From: Hyphomicrobiaceae bacterium
GTDB taxonomy: Bacteria > Pseudomonadota > Alphaproteobacteria > Rhizobiales > Hyphomicrobiaceae
Length of the DNA: 64,000 bases
Direction: 5' to 3'
NCBI GenBank assembly: GCA_002919265.1
Contig: PKEY01000051.1
Location: 36,947-100,946 of the forward strand
The notes below the pieces were generated by a model that was given only the letters and a program-made list of their open reading frames with translations, did not search any database and was not told the origin of the DNA. Below, one piece after another: positions 45,089-55,933 of this stretch. A program made the position numbers and the translations under genes. The stretch's first letter is position 1. Every line of letters starts with the position of its first letter.

Positions 45089-48000
45089 TCAAGGTTCTGC
45101 TGGTTCAGCCGAGCTCGTTTCCCGTTCTACTTTTTTGATGGCATTGCCAAGGCACTTGCGGATGGCAGCAACAAGCTCGTCGTTGGTACCGGAATGCTTT
45201 TTCAGGATTTTCTCTGTTGATCCGGTCAGAGTTTCGATTTCCTCCGGGCTCAACTCCTTCGCCGTGAGCACGACAATTGGAATGTTGCGCAATTCAGCGC
45301 GCTCCTGGACCTCTTTGAGAAACTCGAAACCATCCATTACGGGCATCATGAGATCCAGCAAAATGAGGTCGGGATGCGGATTACTCGCCAACCAGTGGAG
45401 GCCATCAACTCCATGGGCGGCTTCCACAACGTTCAGGCCGAGTTGCTGCAGAACCCGACGTGTTGAATCCCGGCTGGCCGGATCGTCTTCCACCAGCAGA
45501 ACGGTCGACGTCGCACCGGAGGAAACATAGCGCCGCAACAGGGTCTTCAATGCGGCGCGATCGACCGGTTTTGTCATGAAGTCGGAAGCGCCGAGCGAAA
45601 AGGCCATTCCGCGTTCCTTGAGCACGGTCACCATGATGACGGGAATATCCCGCAATTCCGGATCGGCTTTGAGGGCTGAAAGCACAGACCAGCCGTCCAT
45701 ATGCGGCATCAGCACATCGAGTGTGATCGCCGCAGGGCGATGCGCTCGCGCCTCTTCGAGAGCCTCCCTGCCGGTTTGCGCTTTGATGACGTCGTACCCT
45801 TCCGAGGTTAGCGTTTTGCTCAGCAAGCGCAATGCTGCCGGATCGTCGTCGACGACGAGAATTTTGGCAGGGCCGTCCTTATGCTCCTCGCGCACGGACT
45901 GTTCAGTCGCGGCCTCGCTTGCGGTGGTGGCCTGATCCGGCAGCGAGATCGTGAATGTCGAACCTTTTCCGGCTTCGCTCCGGACGGTCACATCGCCACC
46001 CAGCATGAGGCAGAAATGCTTGGTGATGGCGAGTCCAAGGCCGGTGCCACCAAAGCGCTTTGTGGTCGTCGTATCGGCTTGGGTAAACGTCTGGAACAGC
46101 TTCTTCTGCTGTTCCGGAGTCATACCAATTCCTGTATCACGAACCTCGAAAAGCACATTGGAGCCGGATGGCGTTTCCTCCCGCCAGATGGTCAAAGTAA
46201 TTTTCCCGTCGCTCGTAAATTTCGCGCTGTTGCTCAACAGGTTCAGCAGGCTCTGCTTGAGCTTTGTAAGGTCCGTCCGCATGTGGCCGATATTGGGCGG
46301 GCAAACGACCTGCAGCTTGTTGTTGTTCTTGGCCACCAAGGGACGGATGATCGACTGAAGCTCGCAAACGAGAGCCGAGATGTCGATGTCCTCGACATAA
46401 ATGTCCATACGACCCGCCTCGATTTTGGACAGATCGAGGATGTCGTTGATGATGCCAAGCAGATGGCGGCCTGCCGCTTCAATACGTTCAATGTCGGGCA
46501 AGAGATCGTCGAGGCCGTTGTCGGCTGCATCCTCTTTCAGAATTTCGCTATATCCGATGATGGCATTGAGTGGCGTTCTGAGTTCATGGCTCATGTTTGC
46601 GAGGAAGGCACTCTTGGTGCGGCTGGCTTCGTTCGCCTGATCGCGGGCGACCTCCAGCCGCGCCACGAGATCCGCGAGTTCGAGCTCGCGATTTTTCAGG
46701 GTGCTAATATCGGCCCAGGTGGTCACGCGACCGCCTTCCTGCGTCCGGCGCGTGCCGACCCTCAGCCAAGTTCCATCTTCTAGCTGGATCTCCTCATCGC
46801 TTTCGCCGGCCCGGTGCAACGCGATCTGGCGCGCGATCCACGCTTCTGAATCATCGCTCGATTGGTGATCCCGAGCGCGCCGCTGGGCCAAGTCACGGAC
46901 CAGTGCCTCGAAGCCGAGTCCGTGAACAAGCGGCGTTGCGAGCTTCAGAAACTCCTGGCAACGATCATTGAAGGCAATCAGCCGATCTTCCGGATCCCAA
47001 AGTGCGAAACCGTCTGAAATGCTCTGAATGGCGTCGCTCAAACGATTGCGCGCGATGTCGATTTCCTTCTTTGCTTCCACATAGCGCGTGACGTCCGTGT
47101 ACATCGTCACGAAGCCGCCGCCCGGAACCGGGTTTCTTTGGATTTCGAGCACCCGGCCATCCGGCAACGTACGATGTCCCACGAACGGCTGATCCAGGGT
47201 CTTCATGCGATCACGCAGCATTTCGTCCGGATCGCCTGGACCAAGATCGCCCCGTTGGGTGAGGAAGCGAATGAAGCTTTCTGTCGTGGTGTTTTCGTTG
47301 ATGACGTCCTCGGGCAAATCGAGTAGCTCGCGGAATTGCCGGTTCCACGCAAGAAGCCGGCCATTGCCATCGAACATGGAGACGCCCTGCGCCATGTGAT
47401 CGAACGTGATTGTGAGAATGTGGTTTGCCGCGGTGACCTCGTCCCGGGCGATTTCCAGGCGCCTTAAAGCTTGCTCGCGCTCTTCCGAAAGGCGGTTGCG
47501 CTCGATAAGTCCGTCACGGAACATGGCGAGCGTGTGCGCCATCTGGCCGAGCTCATCGTCGCCACCACGCGGAATGTCGATATCTGTCCTGCCGCTCGTC
47601 AGAGCGCGCATCGCCTCGGTGAGCCCTGAAAGCGGGGTGACGATCGAACGAAGAATGAGAAACGTCAGCGCAAGAGCCAGCGCGCCGGCAGCGAGCACAA
47701 TGGTCCACGATACCGCGACGGCTCCTGCCGCGCGGTGTCGCGCTATCTCGCTCGCAGCTGCTGCCTCCTGCCGCAACTTGGCAACGAGCCGCGCCAGGGC
47801 TTCATCGACAGCAGCAATGTGAACGCGGGCTTGTGATGAAAGCATGTTGCCGATGACACGCCGATCATCCGCATAGGCGTTGACGGCGTCGAGCGAGCGG
47901 CTCATGACCAGCTCGATTTCCCGGCGGATCGTACGGACCGCGTCGGGATCGTGAGGCTCGAGGTTGGTCAATTCGGCATCCAGCCGAGCCTTGGCTTCAC

Positions 48001-48286
48001 GTGCGCGCTGTTCTGAGAGGTTGAGCAGGCTAACGGCCGCATCGGTCAGCCAATATTTCAAATCGCCAAAAGCCTTTTCGGCATCGCTGGCGTTGCGCAG
48101 ATCTTCGACGTACTGGGCCTCGGCCACGAGCGCCTCGGCTCCAAGCCGCAGCTGTTGGTTCATATACATGTTTGTGCCGACAAGAGCTGCGATGAGCGCG
48201 GCCGACAGCAGGATGAGGCGATATCTGATCGGAAGGCCGGACAGACCCGGCCAGCCAGAATTTGAAGATCGTTGCCGGGGCGTCAT
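45089..48286 (-). CDS. Hybrid sensor histidine kinase with two PAS and two receiver domains
   Basis: A 1065-residue membrane kinase. Helices at ~22-40 and ~190-213 flank a helical periplasmic sensor (41-189). HAMP (~212-262) leads into two PAS domains of the PAS-7 type (~283-400 and ~410-530), a HisKA ([11 protein letters not shown]567), and an ATPase with N686, DTGIGM (717-722) and GGTGLGL (746-752). Two receivers end the chain, with phospho-acceptors D857 and D978. All catalytic residues are intact. It overlaps the DUF3365 haem-protein gene by 4 bp (ATGA at 48283-48286), so that secreted protein is the obvious candidate signal partner. Confidence 0.92.
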   Translation of the reverse strand: MTPRQRSSNSGWPGLSGLPIRYRLILLSAALIAALVGTNMYMNQQLRLGAEALVAEAQYVEDLRNASDAEKAFGDLKYWLTDAAVSLLNLSEQRAREAKARLDAELTNLEPHDPDAVRTIRREIELVMSRSLDAVNAYADDRRVIGNMLSSQARVHIAAVDEALARLVAKLRQEAAAASEIARHRAAGAVAVSWTIVLAAGALALALTFLILRSIVTPLSGLTEAMRALTSGRTDIDIPRGGDDELGQMAHTLAMFRDGLIERNRLSEEREQALRRLEIARDEVTAANHILTITFDHMAQGVSMFDGNGRLLAWNRQFRELLDLPEDVINENTTTESFIRFLTQRGDLGPGDPDEMLRDRMKTLDQPFVGHRTLPDGRVLEIQRNPVPGGGFVTMYTDVTRYVEAKKEIDIARNRLSDAIQSISDGFALWDPEDRLIAFNDRCQEFLKLATPLVHGLGFEALVRDLAQRRARDHQSSDDSEAWIARQIALHRAGESDEEIQLEDGTWLRVGTRRTQEGGRVTTWADISTLKNRELELADLVARLEVARDQANEASRTKSAFLANMSHELRTPLNAIIGYSEILKEDAADNGLDDLLPDIERIEAAGRHLLGIINDILDLSKIEAGRMDIYVEDIDISALVCELQSIIRPLVAKNNNKLQVVCPPNIGHMRTDLTKLKQSLLNLLSNSAKFTSDGKITLTIWREETPSGSNVLFEVRDTGIGMTPEQQKKLFQTFTQADTTTTKRFGGTGLGLAITKHFCLMLGGDVTVRSEAGKGSTFTISLPDQATTASEAATEQSVREEHKDGPAKILVVDDDPAALRLLSKTLTSEGYDVIKAQTGREALEEARAHRPAAITLDVLMPHMDGWSVLSALKADPELRDIPVIMVTVLKERGMAFSLGASDFMTKPVDRAALKTLLRRYVSSGATSTVLLVEDDPASRDSTRRVLQQLGLNVVEAAHGVDGLHWLASNPHPDLILLDLMMPVMDGFEFLKEVQERAELRNIPIVVLTAKELSPEEIETLTGSTEKILKKHSGTNDELVAAIRKCLGNAIKKVERETSSAEPAEP

Positions 48287-49074
48287 TGGTTGTTACGGAA
48301 CAAGGTGATGCTGATTACGCCCCCAAGATCGCCTTCGCTGGCTCCTTCTTTGGGATAGCCGGTGATGTCGATCTCGCCTTTTGGGCCTCCGTGGCATGTA
48401 AGGCAGGAGGCGGCATAGTATTCCGGCACCATCACGCGGAAGACGCTTTGAACGCCATTCTTCTGCGCTTCCGAATAAACCTGTCCGCGCGTCCAGTCCG
48501 GCGAAAGAAACTTGGTTTCGATGATTTGTTGCTCCCATTCGTCGGGCCGCGCTTTTCGGTTCCGCACGAGGGGAGGAGGAGCGGTGATCTTGATCTGCAG
48601 CTCCGTCGCGACCTTGTCCCTTAGCCGCTCCGTGACGAGGCGACCGAAAACGGCTGGTATGAATCCTTTGAAACCAAGGCCCTTTTCATTGATGAGGGTT
48701 TGGCTTTCGTCGACGACTTCCCTGATGGCGTCGAGCTCGGCACGCATCAGGCGGCCTTCGCGGGACTGAGGGTCGAAATCTCGCGGGTCGTGGCCGGTTG
48801 CCTTTCTGTACTGCTCAATGGTTTCTGCCAGCACGCGTTCACCGGTCAGTCCCTTGTCGCCGACTTCAGGGTCATTGATGAGGTTCTGATGGTTCGAAAT
48901 GACGGTTCGCGCGGACTGGAGGAGCTTGGCCAGATCCAGAGCCAATTTCATTTCGGCCTGTTCGTCGTTTTGGGTTTGGCCTGGAACCGAGGTCGCGGCT
49001 GCGAATGAAAAAAACACTGCGCTAACGGCCAGGATGAGGATCACGCCACGGCCGGCATTCATCATTGAATTCAC
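48283..49074 (-). CDS. Secreted c-type haem sensor-like protein (DUF3365/Tll0287)
   Basis: A 263-residue protein with a signal peptide or N-terminal anchor (residues ~9-28). The DUF3365 (Tll0287-like) domain follows, with a helical sensor fold (~40-215) and a single haem-c attachment site, CLTCHGG (C224, C227, H228), in the last 45 residues. Such domains bind one covalent haem and are usually fused to kinases or cyclases. Here the domain is a separate polypeptide translationally coupled to a hybrid kinase. It probably reports redox state, oxygen or NO in the periplasm (inference). Confidence 0.87.
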   Translation of the reverse strand: MNSMMNAGRGVILILAVSAVFFSFAAATSVPGQTQNDEQAEMKLALDLAKLLQSARTVISNHQNLINDPEVGDKGLTGERVLAETIEQYRKATGHDPRDFDPQSREGRLMRAELDAIREVVDESQTLINEKGLGFKGFIPAVFGRLVTERLRDKVATELQIKITAPPPLVRNRKARPDEWEQQIIETKFLSPDWTRGQVYSEAQKNGVQSVFRVMVPEYYAASCLTCHGGPKGEIDITGYPKEGASEGDLGGVISITLFRNNQ

Positions 49075-49882
49075 TGACCAAACTCCTCCACATCAAAACT
49101 CTTGGCCGGCCGTAAGAAATACGGAACGCCCATTTTGTTTGCACGGTTCGATCCACTTGCGGACCGAAAAGCGAGCGAGTGCCCGCCTGATGCGTCCGAT
49201 ATCGAAGCAGCGCGCACCGGAAAGTCGCCGGGAATTCTATCGCTCGCAAATGGTGGTTGCAATGAATTGCCGATGTCAAACCGATCGTGTCGCTTAATTT
49301 TCCAGGTACATAGGCGAGATCGCATAATGTTTAGCAAAGTCCATGCCATATGTGATTGAATCGATGAGTTCCGATATTCAATTGAAGCTGCCAGAGGGCT
49401 TATTGCTGACCAGTCGCTTGCTTGCTTAACCAAATTCGACCTAGGCCTCCGCTTCTGAAGTTCGCGGCGCAAATGGACGTGCGCTGCGCATCGGCGCATA
49501 CAGGCGACGAATGGCCGTCCACGTACTTTTATGCTGCCGTTTGGTTCGTCAGCTATCGTCGTAAATTCCACCGGGCGTCGTAGGCGATCTTCAAACGCCA
49601 GTGGTCGGAGGAAGCCCAACCGTACTCCAGGCCTTTTCAAATCTTTGAGACTATGCCTTCTCCGCCTGGATCGGCTGCGTCGTTCGCCCTAGTCTAGCCC
49701 TAAACTTTCCGCCATCTCTTGTACATTGTGGCAGTTGCAACCCCTTCAACTGGTGGGTCGACAGACGATCGTCCGCGGGGGCTGTTGCCAAGCATGGTCA
49801 TGCTGCGGCAGTGTGCTGCGGTGCAAGATCACCGCTGAAGCAATTTGTTGTCGGAGTTTGGGGCAGTAAGGGGGAAGCTACC
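49075..49882. other. 808-bp non-coding region
   Basis: Promoter region for the divergent haem-sensor cassette (minus) and TAXI gene (plus). An open frame on the minus strand (49071-49640) has no recognisable domain and no ribosome site. No repeat or tRNA was seen. The GGGGGAAGC site just before 49883 is the TAXI gene's ribosome-binding site. Confidence 0.4.
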
Positions 49883-51037
49883 GTGTCAGCCTTGTGTTTG
49901 CGCTGGACCATTCTCATCTCGTGCCTTGTGGCGATGATTATTCCGGCCGGGGCGCAGCAAGGCCAATCCGCCACCAAGGGGCGCGCGGCGGCGACGGCAG
50001 CGGCGGCGGCCGCCCCCTCCGACCTTGCCGAGCGGCTCAACGCCAACACGGTGACAATCGTCTCGGGGACGCCGGCCGGCACATACCTTACGGTCGCCTA
50101 TGACATGGCCGCCGTTCTCGACAAGGACGACGAGCTCCGTGTGCTGGCGATAGCCGGAAAAGGCAGCCTCCAGAACGTTCGGGATATTCTGTACCTGCGC
50201 GGCGTGGACATGGGCATCGTCCAGTCTGACACACTCACGCACCTCAAGCAGACGGGCGAGCTGGGGCGTAACATCGGCCAACGGCTGGTCTACATCACCA
50301 AGCTCTATAATGAGGAGATGCACATCGTTGCTGGTCCTGGCATCAACAGCCTGGAAGACCTGAACGGCAAGACAGTCAATTTCAGCGATGCGGGGAGCGG
50401 CACGGAGCTTTCGACCCAGATCGTCTTCAATCTTTTGGGCATCAAGGCCAATAAGGTGAACATGGGGCAGGCGGATGCCCTGGTGAAGGTCAAGTCGGGC
50501 GAGATCGCGGCGACCGTGTTCATTGCCGGTCGGCCTGCTTCGGCGATCTCCAAGCTGCCGAAAGATCCGGACTATCGCATCCTTGAGATCCCCTTCACGC
50601 CGGAGCTGGAGGAGGCAAGCTATCTCCCGGCTACGCTGACCAGTGAGGACTATCCGAACCTGATTCCCGAGGGGCAGACCGTCGAGACCATTGCGGTGGG
50701 CGCGGTTCTTGCCGTCTATAACTGGCCTCCGAACACGGATCGTTATCGCCGCGTCGAGAACTTCATCAACGCGTTGTTCAGCAAATTCGAGGAGTTCCAG
50801 AAGCCGCCGCGCCATCCGAAGTGGCGGGAGGTCAATCTTGCCGCGAATCTCCGTGGCTGGCAGCGCTTTCCCGCGGCGCAGGAATGGCTCGACCGTGCGG
50901 CCGCGGAGAACCGGTCGCCCGCCATCAACATGGAGTATGCGCGGCAGCAGGCTGCGCGCGTTGCGCCGGGTGATGTCGCCGAACAAGAGCGCCTCTTCCG
51001 CCAGTTCCTGGAATGGGTAGAGCGCCAACGGCAGTAG
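49883..51037 (+). CDS. TAXI family TRAP solute-binding protein (orphan)
   Basis: A 384-residue periplasmic receptor of the TAXI (TRAP-associated extracytoplasmic immunogenic) family. The GTG at 49883, after AAGGGGGAAGC, gives a signal peptide ending at PAGAQQ. Family motifs: TVTIVSGTPAGTYLTVAYD, GVDMGIVQSDTL and LNGKTVNFSDAGSGTELSTQIV. The usual fused 4TM-12TM permease is not adjacent. A C-terminal extension of ~70 residues is Arg/Glu-rich and helical. A Sel1-type secreted protein follows 45 bp downstream. It may work with a distant permease or as a sensor. Confidence 0.87.
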   Translation: MSALCLRWTILISCLVAMIIPAGAQQGQSATKGRAAATAAAAAAPSDLAERLNANTVTIVSGTPAGTYLTVAYDMAAVLDKDDELRVLAIAGKGSLQNVRDILYLRGVDMGIVQSDTLTHLKQTGELGRNIGQRLVYITKLYNEEMHIVAGPGINSLEDLNGKTVNFSDAGSGTELSTQIVFNLLGIKANKVNMGQADALVKVKSGEIAATVFIAGRPASAISKLPKDPDYRILEIPFTPELEEASYLPATLTSEDYPNLIPEGQTVETIAVGAVLAVYNWPPNTDRYRRVENFINALFSKFEEFQKPPRHPKWREVNLAANLRGWQRFPAAQEWLDRAAAENRSPAINMEYARQQAARVAPGDVAEQERLFRQFLEWVERQRQ

Positions 51038-51082
51038 TGCTGCTCGTCTCGCCCTGTTGGGCTCTTTCGGAGGGGTAGAGCA

Positions 51083-51955
51083 ATGCCGGTACAAGCATTT
51101 GGATGGGTTATGCAACACTACCGGCAGGTGGCGATCGTGATCCTGGCTGGCATCGCGGCATCATTGGGCCTTGGCAACATCACGGCTGCCCAGGCGCAGG
51201 GTGAGGGCATTGCGATCAACGTCGCTGCTGTCATCTTGGCTGAGCCGGGGGTGGAAACGCCTTTCCCCATTCAGATCGCGACCGCCGGTGTCTTACCCAA
51301 AAACAGCTTCATCCGCATACGGGGATTGCCGGCGTCCGCAACGCTTTCGGAGGGGCATGTCGTGGCGCCGGGCTCCTGGGCCGTGCCTTTGTCGGCGCTT
51401 CCGTCGCTAAAGCTGGCCGCACCCATCACCGAAACAGGGCGGTCCGAGCTCACCATCGCCCTCGTAGGGATCGACGGAAAGGTGTGGGCCGAAACAAAGG
51501 CGTCTTTGGCCATCATTTCCGCAGCCGCGTTACCTGTCGAATCTCAGTCACCGCCCGCACAAACAAATGTGGCCGCCACGGGTCCAGCAGGCGCGCCGCC
51601 TCCAGGGCTCGAGGTTCCTAGCGCAGGAGTGCAGACGGTGCCCGGACCGCGCACGCTCACGCCCCTTTCGCCCAAGGATGGCGAGCGTGCGCGCAGGTTC
51701 GTCGAGCGTGGCAACCAGATGATGGAAGATGGGGACGTTGCTGGCGCGCGCCTGTTCTACAAGCGGGCTGCGGACATTGGATTGGCCGAAGGTGCCATCG
51801 CCCTTGCCGAAACCTACGACCCCAACGAGCTCCGGCGTTGGCCGGTGAGGGGGCTGGAGGGGAATATCGATCTGGCTCGCGAATGGTATGAGCGCGCCCG
51901 CGAGCTTGGTGCCCCGGAAGCAGAAGCCCGCCTCAGGCGACTGACGGCCCGCTAA
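51083..51955 (+). CDS. Secreted protein with C-terminal Sel1-like repeats
   Basis: A 290-residue protein with a signal peptide (cleavage near residue 38, AQAQG). A beta-rich middle (~42-150) is followed by a Pro/Ala-rich linker (~152-195). The C-terminal helical region (~200-290) has ERGNQMMEDGDVAGARLFYKRAADIGLAEGA and a matching AREWYERARELGAPEAE, the Sel1/TPR-like pattern. It probably mediates protein contacts in the periplasm. It sits between the orphan TAXI receptor and a molybdate/sulfate transporter. Function unknown. Confidence 0.7.
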   Translation: MPVQAFGWVMQHYRQVAIVILAGIAASLGLGNITAAQAQGEGIAINVAAVILAEPGVETPFPIQIATAGVLPKNSFIRIRGLPASATLSEGHVVAPGSWAVPLSALPSLKLAAPITETGRSELTIALVGIDGKVWAETKASLAIISAAALPVESQSPPAQTNVAATGPAGAPPPGLEVPSAGVQTVPGPRTLTPLSPKDGERARRFVERGNQMMEDGDVAGARLFYKRAADIGLAEGAIALAETYDPNELRRWPVRGLEGNIDLAREWYERARELGAPEAEARLRRLTAR

Positions 51956-52129
51956 ACTTTCGCGAGCTTCTACAACTCTCCATGCCGCGCCCTTGAGCGC
52001 TGCGCCCGCCGATGCGGACGGCTGGCTGTCACCTACAATGGCCGATATAGTGTCATGTCATGCGGGGAATCTGAGACGCCCGCGTGAGGTGCCGCGTCAT
52101 GTTCGCGGACGTCATTGGGCGGAACGCGG

Positions 52130-53272
52130 ATGAGCGCCAAGGGCGAAAAATTCCAGATAAGCCTTCGGGAGCTGAGCGGCGCGCTTGGTGACCTTGGTAC
52201 CCTGTTGCCGCTGACTCTCGGCGTGATTGCCGTTGCTGGATTGGCGCCAACGCCGATTTTTCTTGGGTTCGGCATCTTCTATGTGGCGACGGCTCTCTAT
52301 TACCGCCTGCCGATTCCGGTGCAGCCGATGAAGGCTGTTGCCGCCGTGATGCTGACGACGGAAGTTACAGCCTCCGGACTGGCTGCAAGCGGCGTCATCA
52401 TCGGCTTAATGCTGCTCTTGCTCGGGGTAACCGGGTGGATCAGCCGACTGGCGCGGCTGGTGCCACAGTCGGTTCTTGCCGGGCTGCAGCTGGGTTTGGG
52501 AATTGCCCTCGCGATTGTCAGCCTGGAACTGATGGCGACCGAGCCATTGGTCGGAGCGATCACTGCTGGCCTGCTGATCGTGCTGTTGTTCTTCCCGCGC
52601 TATCCGTCGGCACTCACCGCGCTTCTCGTTGCCGTGGTGCTGGGGTGGGCGATGGGCGCAACCAGGCTCGAGCTTGCGGCCGTATCAGCCACGATCTCCA
52701 TCCCACCGTGGCCCAGTCTCCAGAATTTCGAGCAGGCTGTATCCGTGCTGGTGGTGCCCCAGCTGTCGTTGACGTTAACGAACGCCGTGCTGCTCACCGC
52801 CCTGATAGCGTCGGACTATTTCGGTGAGCGCGCGGCCCACGTGACGCCGGCCCGCCTGTCCATCACGAGCGGCCTGGCGAACCTCGTGCTGACACCGTTC
52901 GGGGCCTTGCCGATGTGTCACGGAGCTGGCGGATTGGCGGCGCACTACCGATTTGGTGCGCGCAGCGGAGCGGCACCGCTTTTTCTTGGTCTTCTTCTCA
53001 TCGCCTTGGCTCTTTGGCCCGGAAACGCTGGCCTGATGACCCTTGCAGCAATTCCGGCAGCGGGTTTGGGTGCACTTCTCCTGATCGCTTCCGGTGAGCT
53101 GGCGCTGACGAAACGGCTCTTCGACTGCAAACCGTCCTGCTGGCCTGTGATTGCCACAACAGCTGCCGTTACTGTTTGGGCAGATCCATTTTGGGGATTG
53201 CTGGTAGGATCAGGTGCGGAGCTGGTGAGGCAGGTAATCGTCCGCGCTCTCACAAATGAGGCGAGGAGATAA
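52130..53272 (+). CDS. MOT1-like molybdate/sulfate transporter
   Basis: A 380-residue membrane protein with about ten helices, of the MOT1 group in the SulP superfamily. The start at 52130 gives MSAKGEKFQISLRELSGALGDLGTLLPL; the ELSGALGDLGT motif is the family's anion site in helix 1, and the second half has FGALPMCHGAGGLAAHYRFGARSG. Unlike SulP transporters it lacks a STAS domain. Plant MOT1 imports molybdate at high affinity, and bacterial relatives are little studied. Molybdate supply for the coxSLM enzyme is plausible but not shown. Confidence 0.85.
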   Translation: MSAKGEKFQISLRELSGALGDLGTLLPLTLGVIAVAGLAPTPIFLGFGIFYVATALYYRLPIPVQPMKAVAAVMLTTEVTASGLAASGVIIGLMLLLLGVTGWISRLARLVPQSVLAGLQLGLGIALAIVSLELMATEPLVGAITAGLLIVLLFFPRYPSALTALLVAVVLGWAMGATRLELAAVSATISIPPWPSLQNFEQAVSVLVVPQLSLTLTNAVLLTALIASDYFGERAAHVTPARLSITSGLANLVLTPFGALPMCHGAGGLAAHYRFGARSGAAPLFLGLLLIALALWPGNAGLMTLAAIPAAGLGALLLIASGELALTKRLFDCKPSCWPVIATTAAVTVWADPFWGLLVGSGAELVRQVIVRALTNEARR

Positions 53273-53392
53273 GGTGTCTTAAGCGGGGTTCCGCGCTGTG
53301 GCCGCCCAAGTGGGCAGGCCCCGCGCGGCGGTTCAATGCACTTCCGTTGCTATCGGGAAAATTGCTTGGAGATCAATCGCTTAACTGCGACC

Positions 53393-53469
53393 TGGTAGCG
53401 GGGGGCGGACTTGAACCGCCGACCTAGGGATTATGAGACCCTCGCTCTAACCACCTGAGCTACCCCGCC
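53393..53469 (-). tRNA. tRNA-Met (CAT)
   Basis: The reverse complement folds as a cloverleaf with acceptor GGCGGGG/CCCCGCT (one G-U pair) and discriminator A. It has D-loop AGCTCAGGTGGTTAGAGC, anticodon loop CTCATAA (anticodon CAT), and the T-arm GGCGG-TTCAAGT-CCGCC. CCA is encoded (53393-53395 on the plus strand as TGG). The base of the anticodon stem has a U-U pair at 31-39. Elongator type is preferred because the A-form acceptor has a normal G-U/Watson-Crick first pair. No other tRNA was seen. Confidence 0.9.
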
Positions 53470-53618
53470 GTCCGGGCGCGATATAAGAAGGGCGATCGGC
53501 TTCTGTCAAGCAAGCCCAAGCCGAAATTGGACGTGACCAAGCGTCCGAAATCATGTCCCAGAATTTGGGAGCCGTCGCGCCGGATCCCAAGTGCCTTAAA
53601 CCAAGTGCCTCAAAGCTC

Positions 53619-54251
53619 TCAGGCCGCGTCGCGCTTCTTCAGCCGAAGCATCGTGAAGATGCCCATGGGCTTAAGAGCCCGCCGCTCGATGACCTTGAGG
53701 TCGTCGCACACAAGGACCTGACTGACGTCAAAAACAGGTCGCCACCCGAGCTGATCAGCAAAGGGTGCCATACGGCGTTCGACCCAGCCCCGAATGCCCT
53801 GATCCTGGCTAAAGTGATTGACGAGGATCACTTCACCGCCGGGTTTGCAGACGCGCGCCAGCTCCTTCATCACGCGCACCGGCTCCGGCACGACGGTCAT
53901 GACGTACATCGCGACGACCGTGTCGAAGGATGCATCGCTGAACGTGAGGTGCCCGGCATCCATCTCGTACAGGCCGGTCACGTGGTCCAGACCTTCGTTG
54001 GCCACGCGGGCGCGCGCCTTTTCGAGCATGTCGGGGGAGAGGTCGATGCCGACAATCTCCAGGTGCCGCTTGTACAGCGGGAGAGACAGGCCCGTTCCAA
54101 CGCCCACCTCGAGGACGCGGCCCGTGAACGTGTTGATCAGCTCGACGGCCTGCCTGCGACCCTCAGCGGCGATCCGCCCAAAGGTATGATCGTAAATCGG
54201 GGCCCATCGGCGATAAGCAGTGAGGACGGACGTCTCGTCCATGTCCGGCAT
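53619..54251 (-). CDS. Class I SAM methyltransferase (PmtA-like)
   Basis: A 210-residue methyltransferase. The start at 54251 gives MPDMDETSVLTAYRRWAPIYD; an ATG at 54242 or an upstream frame to 54341 are alternatives. SAM motif I is VLEVGVGTGLSLPLY (residues ~43-57), with the acidic loop in GIDLSPDML and motif II/III in VVAMYVMTVVPEPVRVM. The beginning YRRWAPIYDHTFGRI and the UbiE-like core resemble the Rhodobacter-type phosphatidylethanolamine N-methyltransferase PmtA, which makes phosphatidylcholine. Substrate assignment is inference. Confidence 0.82.
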   Translation of the reverse strand: MPDMDETSVLTAYRRWAPIYDHTFGRIAAEGRRQAVELINTFTGRVLEVGVGTGLSLPLYKRHLEIVGIDLSPDMLEKARARVANEGLDHVTGLYEMDAGHLTFSDASFDTVVAMYVMTVVPEPVRVMKELARVCKPGGEVILVNHFSQDQGIRGWVERRMAPFADQLGWRPVFDVSQVLVCDDLKVIERRALKPMGIFTMLRLKKRDAA

Positions 54252-54357
54252 GGACTTGGCCGCCAACGTTCCCCCCAACGGACCGCGGCTTTGTTTCCGA
54301 ACTCGACCGCCAAACACTGTCCTCTCCCACTTGCTCGTCAATTGCCCTCAGTCCCCG

Positions 54358-55572
54358 TCAACCGGCCATACTGGCTACGGGGGATGCTGTCGACCAGCGC
54401 GATACGTCCTCACCCATGGAGGCACGTGTTCTTACGATCCATCCGCCGCCAAGAATGCGCGCGTTCGGAGCATCATCGGAATAAAAAACGCAAGCCTGGC
54501 CCGGCGCAACGCCGTGTTCACCACCAGGGAGATAAACGTAGGCGGTTCGATCCGCCTCGTTCAACTCGAGCACGGCTTCGACTGGAGAATGGGTCGAGCG
54601 GATCCTGGCACGAATATTGAGCCCGGACTTCGCGGCTTCAGCCTCATCAGGGCGGCCGAGCCAGTTCACATCCCGAAGCTCGATCACGCTGATCCGCAGG
54701 CACTCACGGGGCCCGACGATCACCTGTCGGCGCTCCGGATCAATCTTGACGACATAAAGGGGGCCTTGCCCGGCCAGCTTCAGGCCACGACGCTGGCCAA
54801 TCGTGTAGTGCATCACGCCTTCGTGGCGCCCCAACACGCGGCCGTCAACGTGGACGATGTCTCCCGGTTCGGCGGCACCGGGGCGCAGCCGCTGGATGAC
54901 GTCGGCGTACCGCCCCGAAGGTACGAAGCAGATGTCCTGACTATCCGGCTTGGAGGCGACGGGCAGAGAGAAGCTGCGGGCCAGCTCTCGCACCTCCGAC
55001 TTGCGCATACCCCCAAGCGGGAACCACAGGCGGTTTAGCTGCTCGCGTGTTGTTGCGAAGAGGAAATAGCTCTGGTCTCTGTCCGGGTCCGCGGCACGAC
55101 GCAGCTCTGGTCCGTAAGGCCCGTCGCAGCGCTGGATGTAGTGTCCGGTCGCCAGAACATCGGCACCAAGCTCCGTCGCGGTGTCCAGAAGATCGCGGAA
55201 CTTGATCTTCTGATTGCAGGTCACGCAGGGAATAGGGGTCTCGCCGGCGAGATAGCTCTCGGCGAACGACGAGATTACGGACTCCTTGAACCGCTCTTCA
55301 TAATCCAGGACGTAGTGCGGGATACCGATCGCTTCGGCCACCCGGCGGGCGTCATAAATATCCTGGCCGGCGCAGCAGCTTCCCCGCCGGCCAGTGGCGG
55401 CGCCGTGGTCATAGAGCTGCAGGGTGATGCCGATGACCTCATGGCCCTCGCGCTTCAGCAAAGCGGCAACGACCGAAGAGTCGACGCCGCCCGACATGGC
55501 AACGACAACTTTGCGGCGCGCGCTGCTTCCGTTGTTTACCTTCGAGGCTGCTGAAGCGTGGCCCGCTGTCAT
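54358..55572 (-). CDS. mnmA: tRNA 2-thiouridine(34) synthase MnmA
   Basis: A 404-residue ATP-dependent tRNA-specific thiolase that inserts sulfur at U34 of tRNA-Lys, -Glu and -Gln. The P-loop SGGVDSSV (residues ~28-35), the catalytic Cys pair in PCVTCNQ and near [21 protein letters not shown] and [11 protein letters not shown] are all present. The start at 55572 (MTAGHASA) is taken over 55590. The C-terminal beta-barrel tail ([15 protein letters not shown]) is complete. It is convergent with nothing and lies upstream of the PmtA-like gene. Confidence 0.94.
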   Translation of the reverse strand: MTAGHASAASKVNNGSSARRKVVVAMSGGVDSSVVAALLKREGHEVIGITLQLYDHGAATGRRGSCCAGQDIYDARRVAEAIGIPHYVLDYEERFKESVISSFAESYLAGETPIPCVTCNQKIKFRDLLDTATELGADVLATGHYIQRCDGPYGPELRRAADPDRDQSYFLFATTREQLNRLWFPLGGMRKSEVRELARSFSLPVASKPDSQDICFVPSGRYADVIQRLRPGAAEPGDIVHVDGRVLGRHEGVMHYTIGQRRGLKLAGQGPLYVVKIDPERRQVIVGPRECLRISVIELRDVNWLGRPDEAEAAKSGLNIRARIRSTHSPVEAVLELNEADRTAYVYLPGGEHGVAPGQACVFYSDDAPNARILGGGWIVRTRASMGEDVSRWSTASPVASMAG

Positions 55573-55735
55573 GCTGAAAATCGTTTCCAAACTCTATCTG
55601 CTGCCTGCAACACACGCGCGGGTAGCGATCATGGATGTCGGGCAGCTCGCCGCGGCAACATATGGCGCCGTTAGCCTGCCGAGGCAAGCTGTATGGTGAA
55701 TGTGGCGCAATCCAGCCATACGGAGAGACTGCTCG

Positions 55736-55759
55736 AACGGTCCGTTAACCTTTTTCAAC
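55736..55759 (+). promoter_or_regulatory. Candidate CtrA-like site and inverted repeat before sciP
   Basis: AACGGTCCGTT (55736-55746) is a perfect inverted repeat. It runs into TTAA-N7-CAAC (55745-55759), one base short of the CtrA consensus TTAA-N7-TTAA on its right half. It lies about 175 bp before sciP, so regulation is only suggested. Confidence 0.25.
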
Positions 55760-55933
55760 TGTAGATTCTACGTAAGCTTGCACCTCTTAGGTCGCTGCAA
55801 CATAAAGATAAATGCCCGCGCCCATCTGCGTGGTATACTGTTAGAGAGTTTATTTACCCATCGGCTTAGAGCCTAATTAAGGTCCGTAGGTGCATAAATC
55901 TCGCGTGGTGTGACAAGTATTGCGTAGAGTGCC

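Noticed and set aside
45881-46783. A 300-codon plus-strand frame opposite the hybrid kinase
   Set aside because: It is antisense to conserved HisKA and ATPase motifs and shows no domain or ribosome site.
49071-49640. A 189-codon minus-strand frame upstream of the haem-sensor gene
   Set aside because: Arg/Ser/Phe-rich, no domain, no ribosome-binding site, and it would sit over the cassette promoter.
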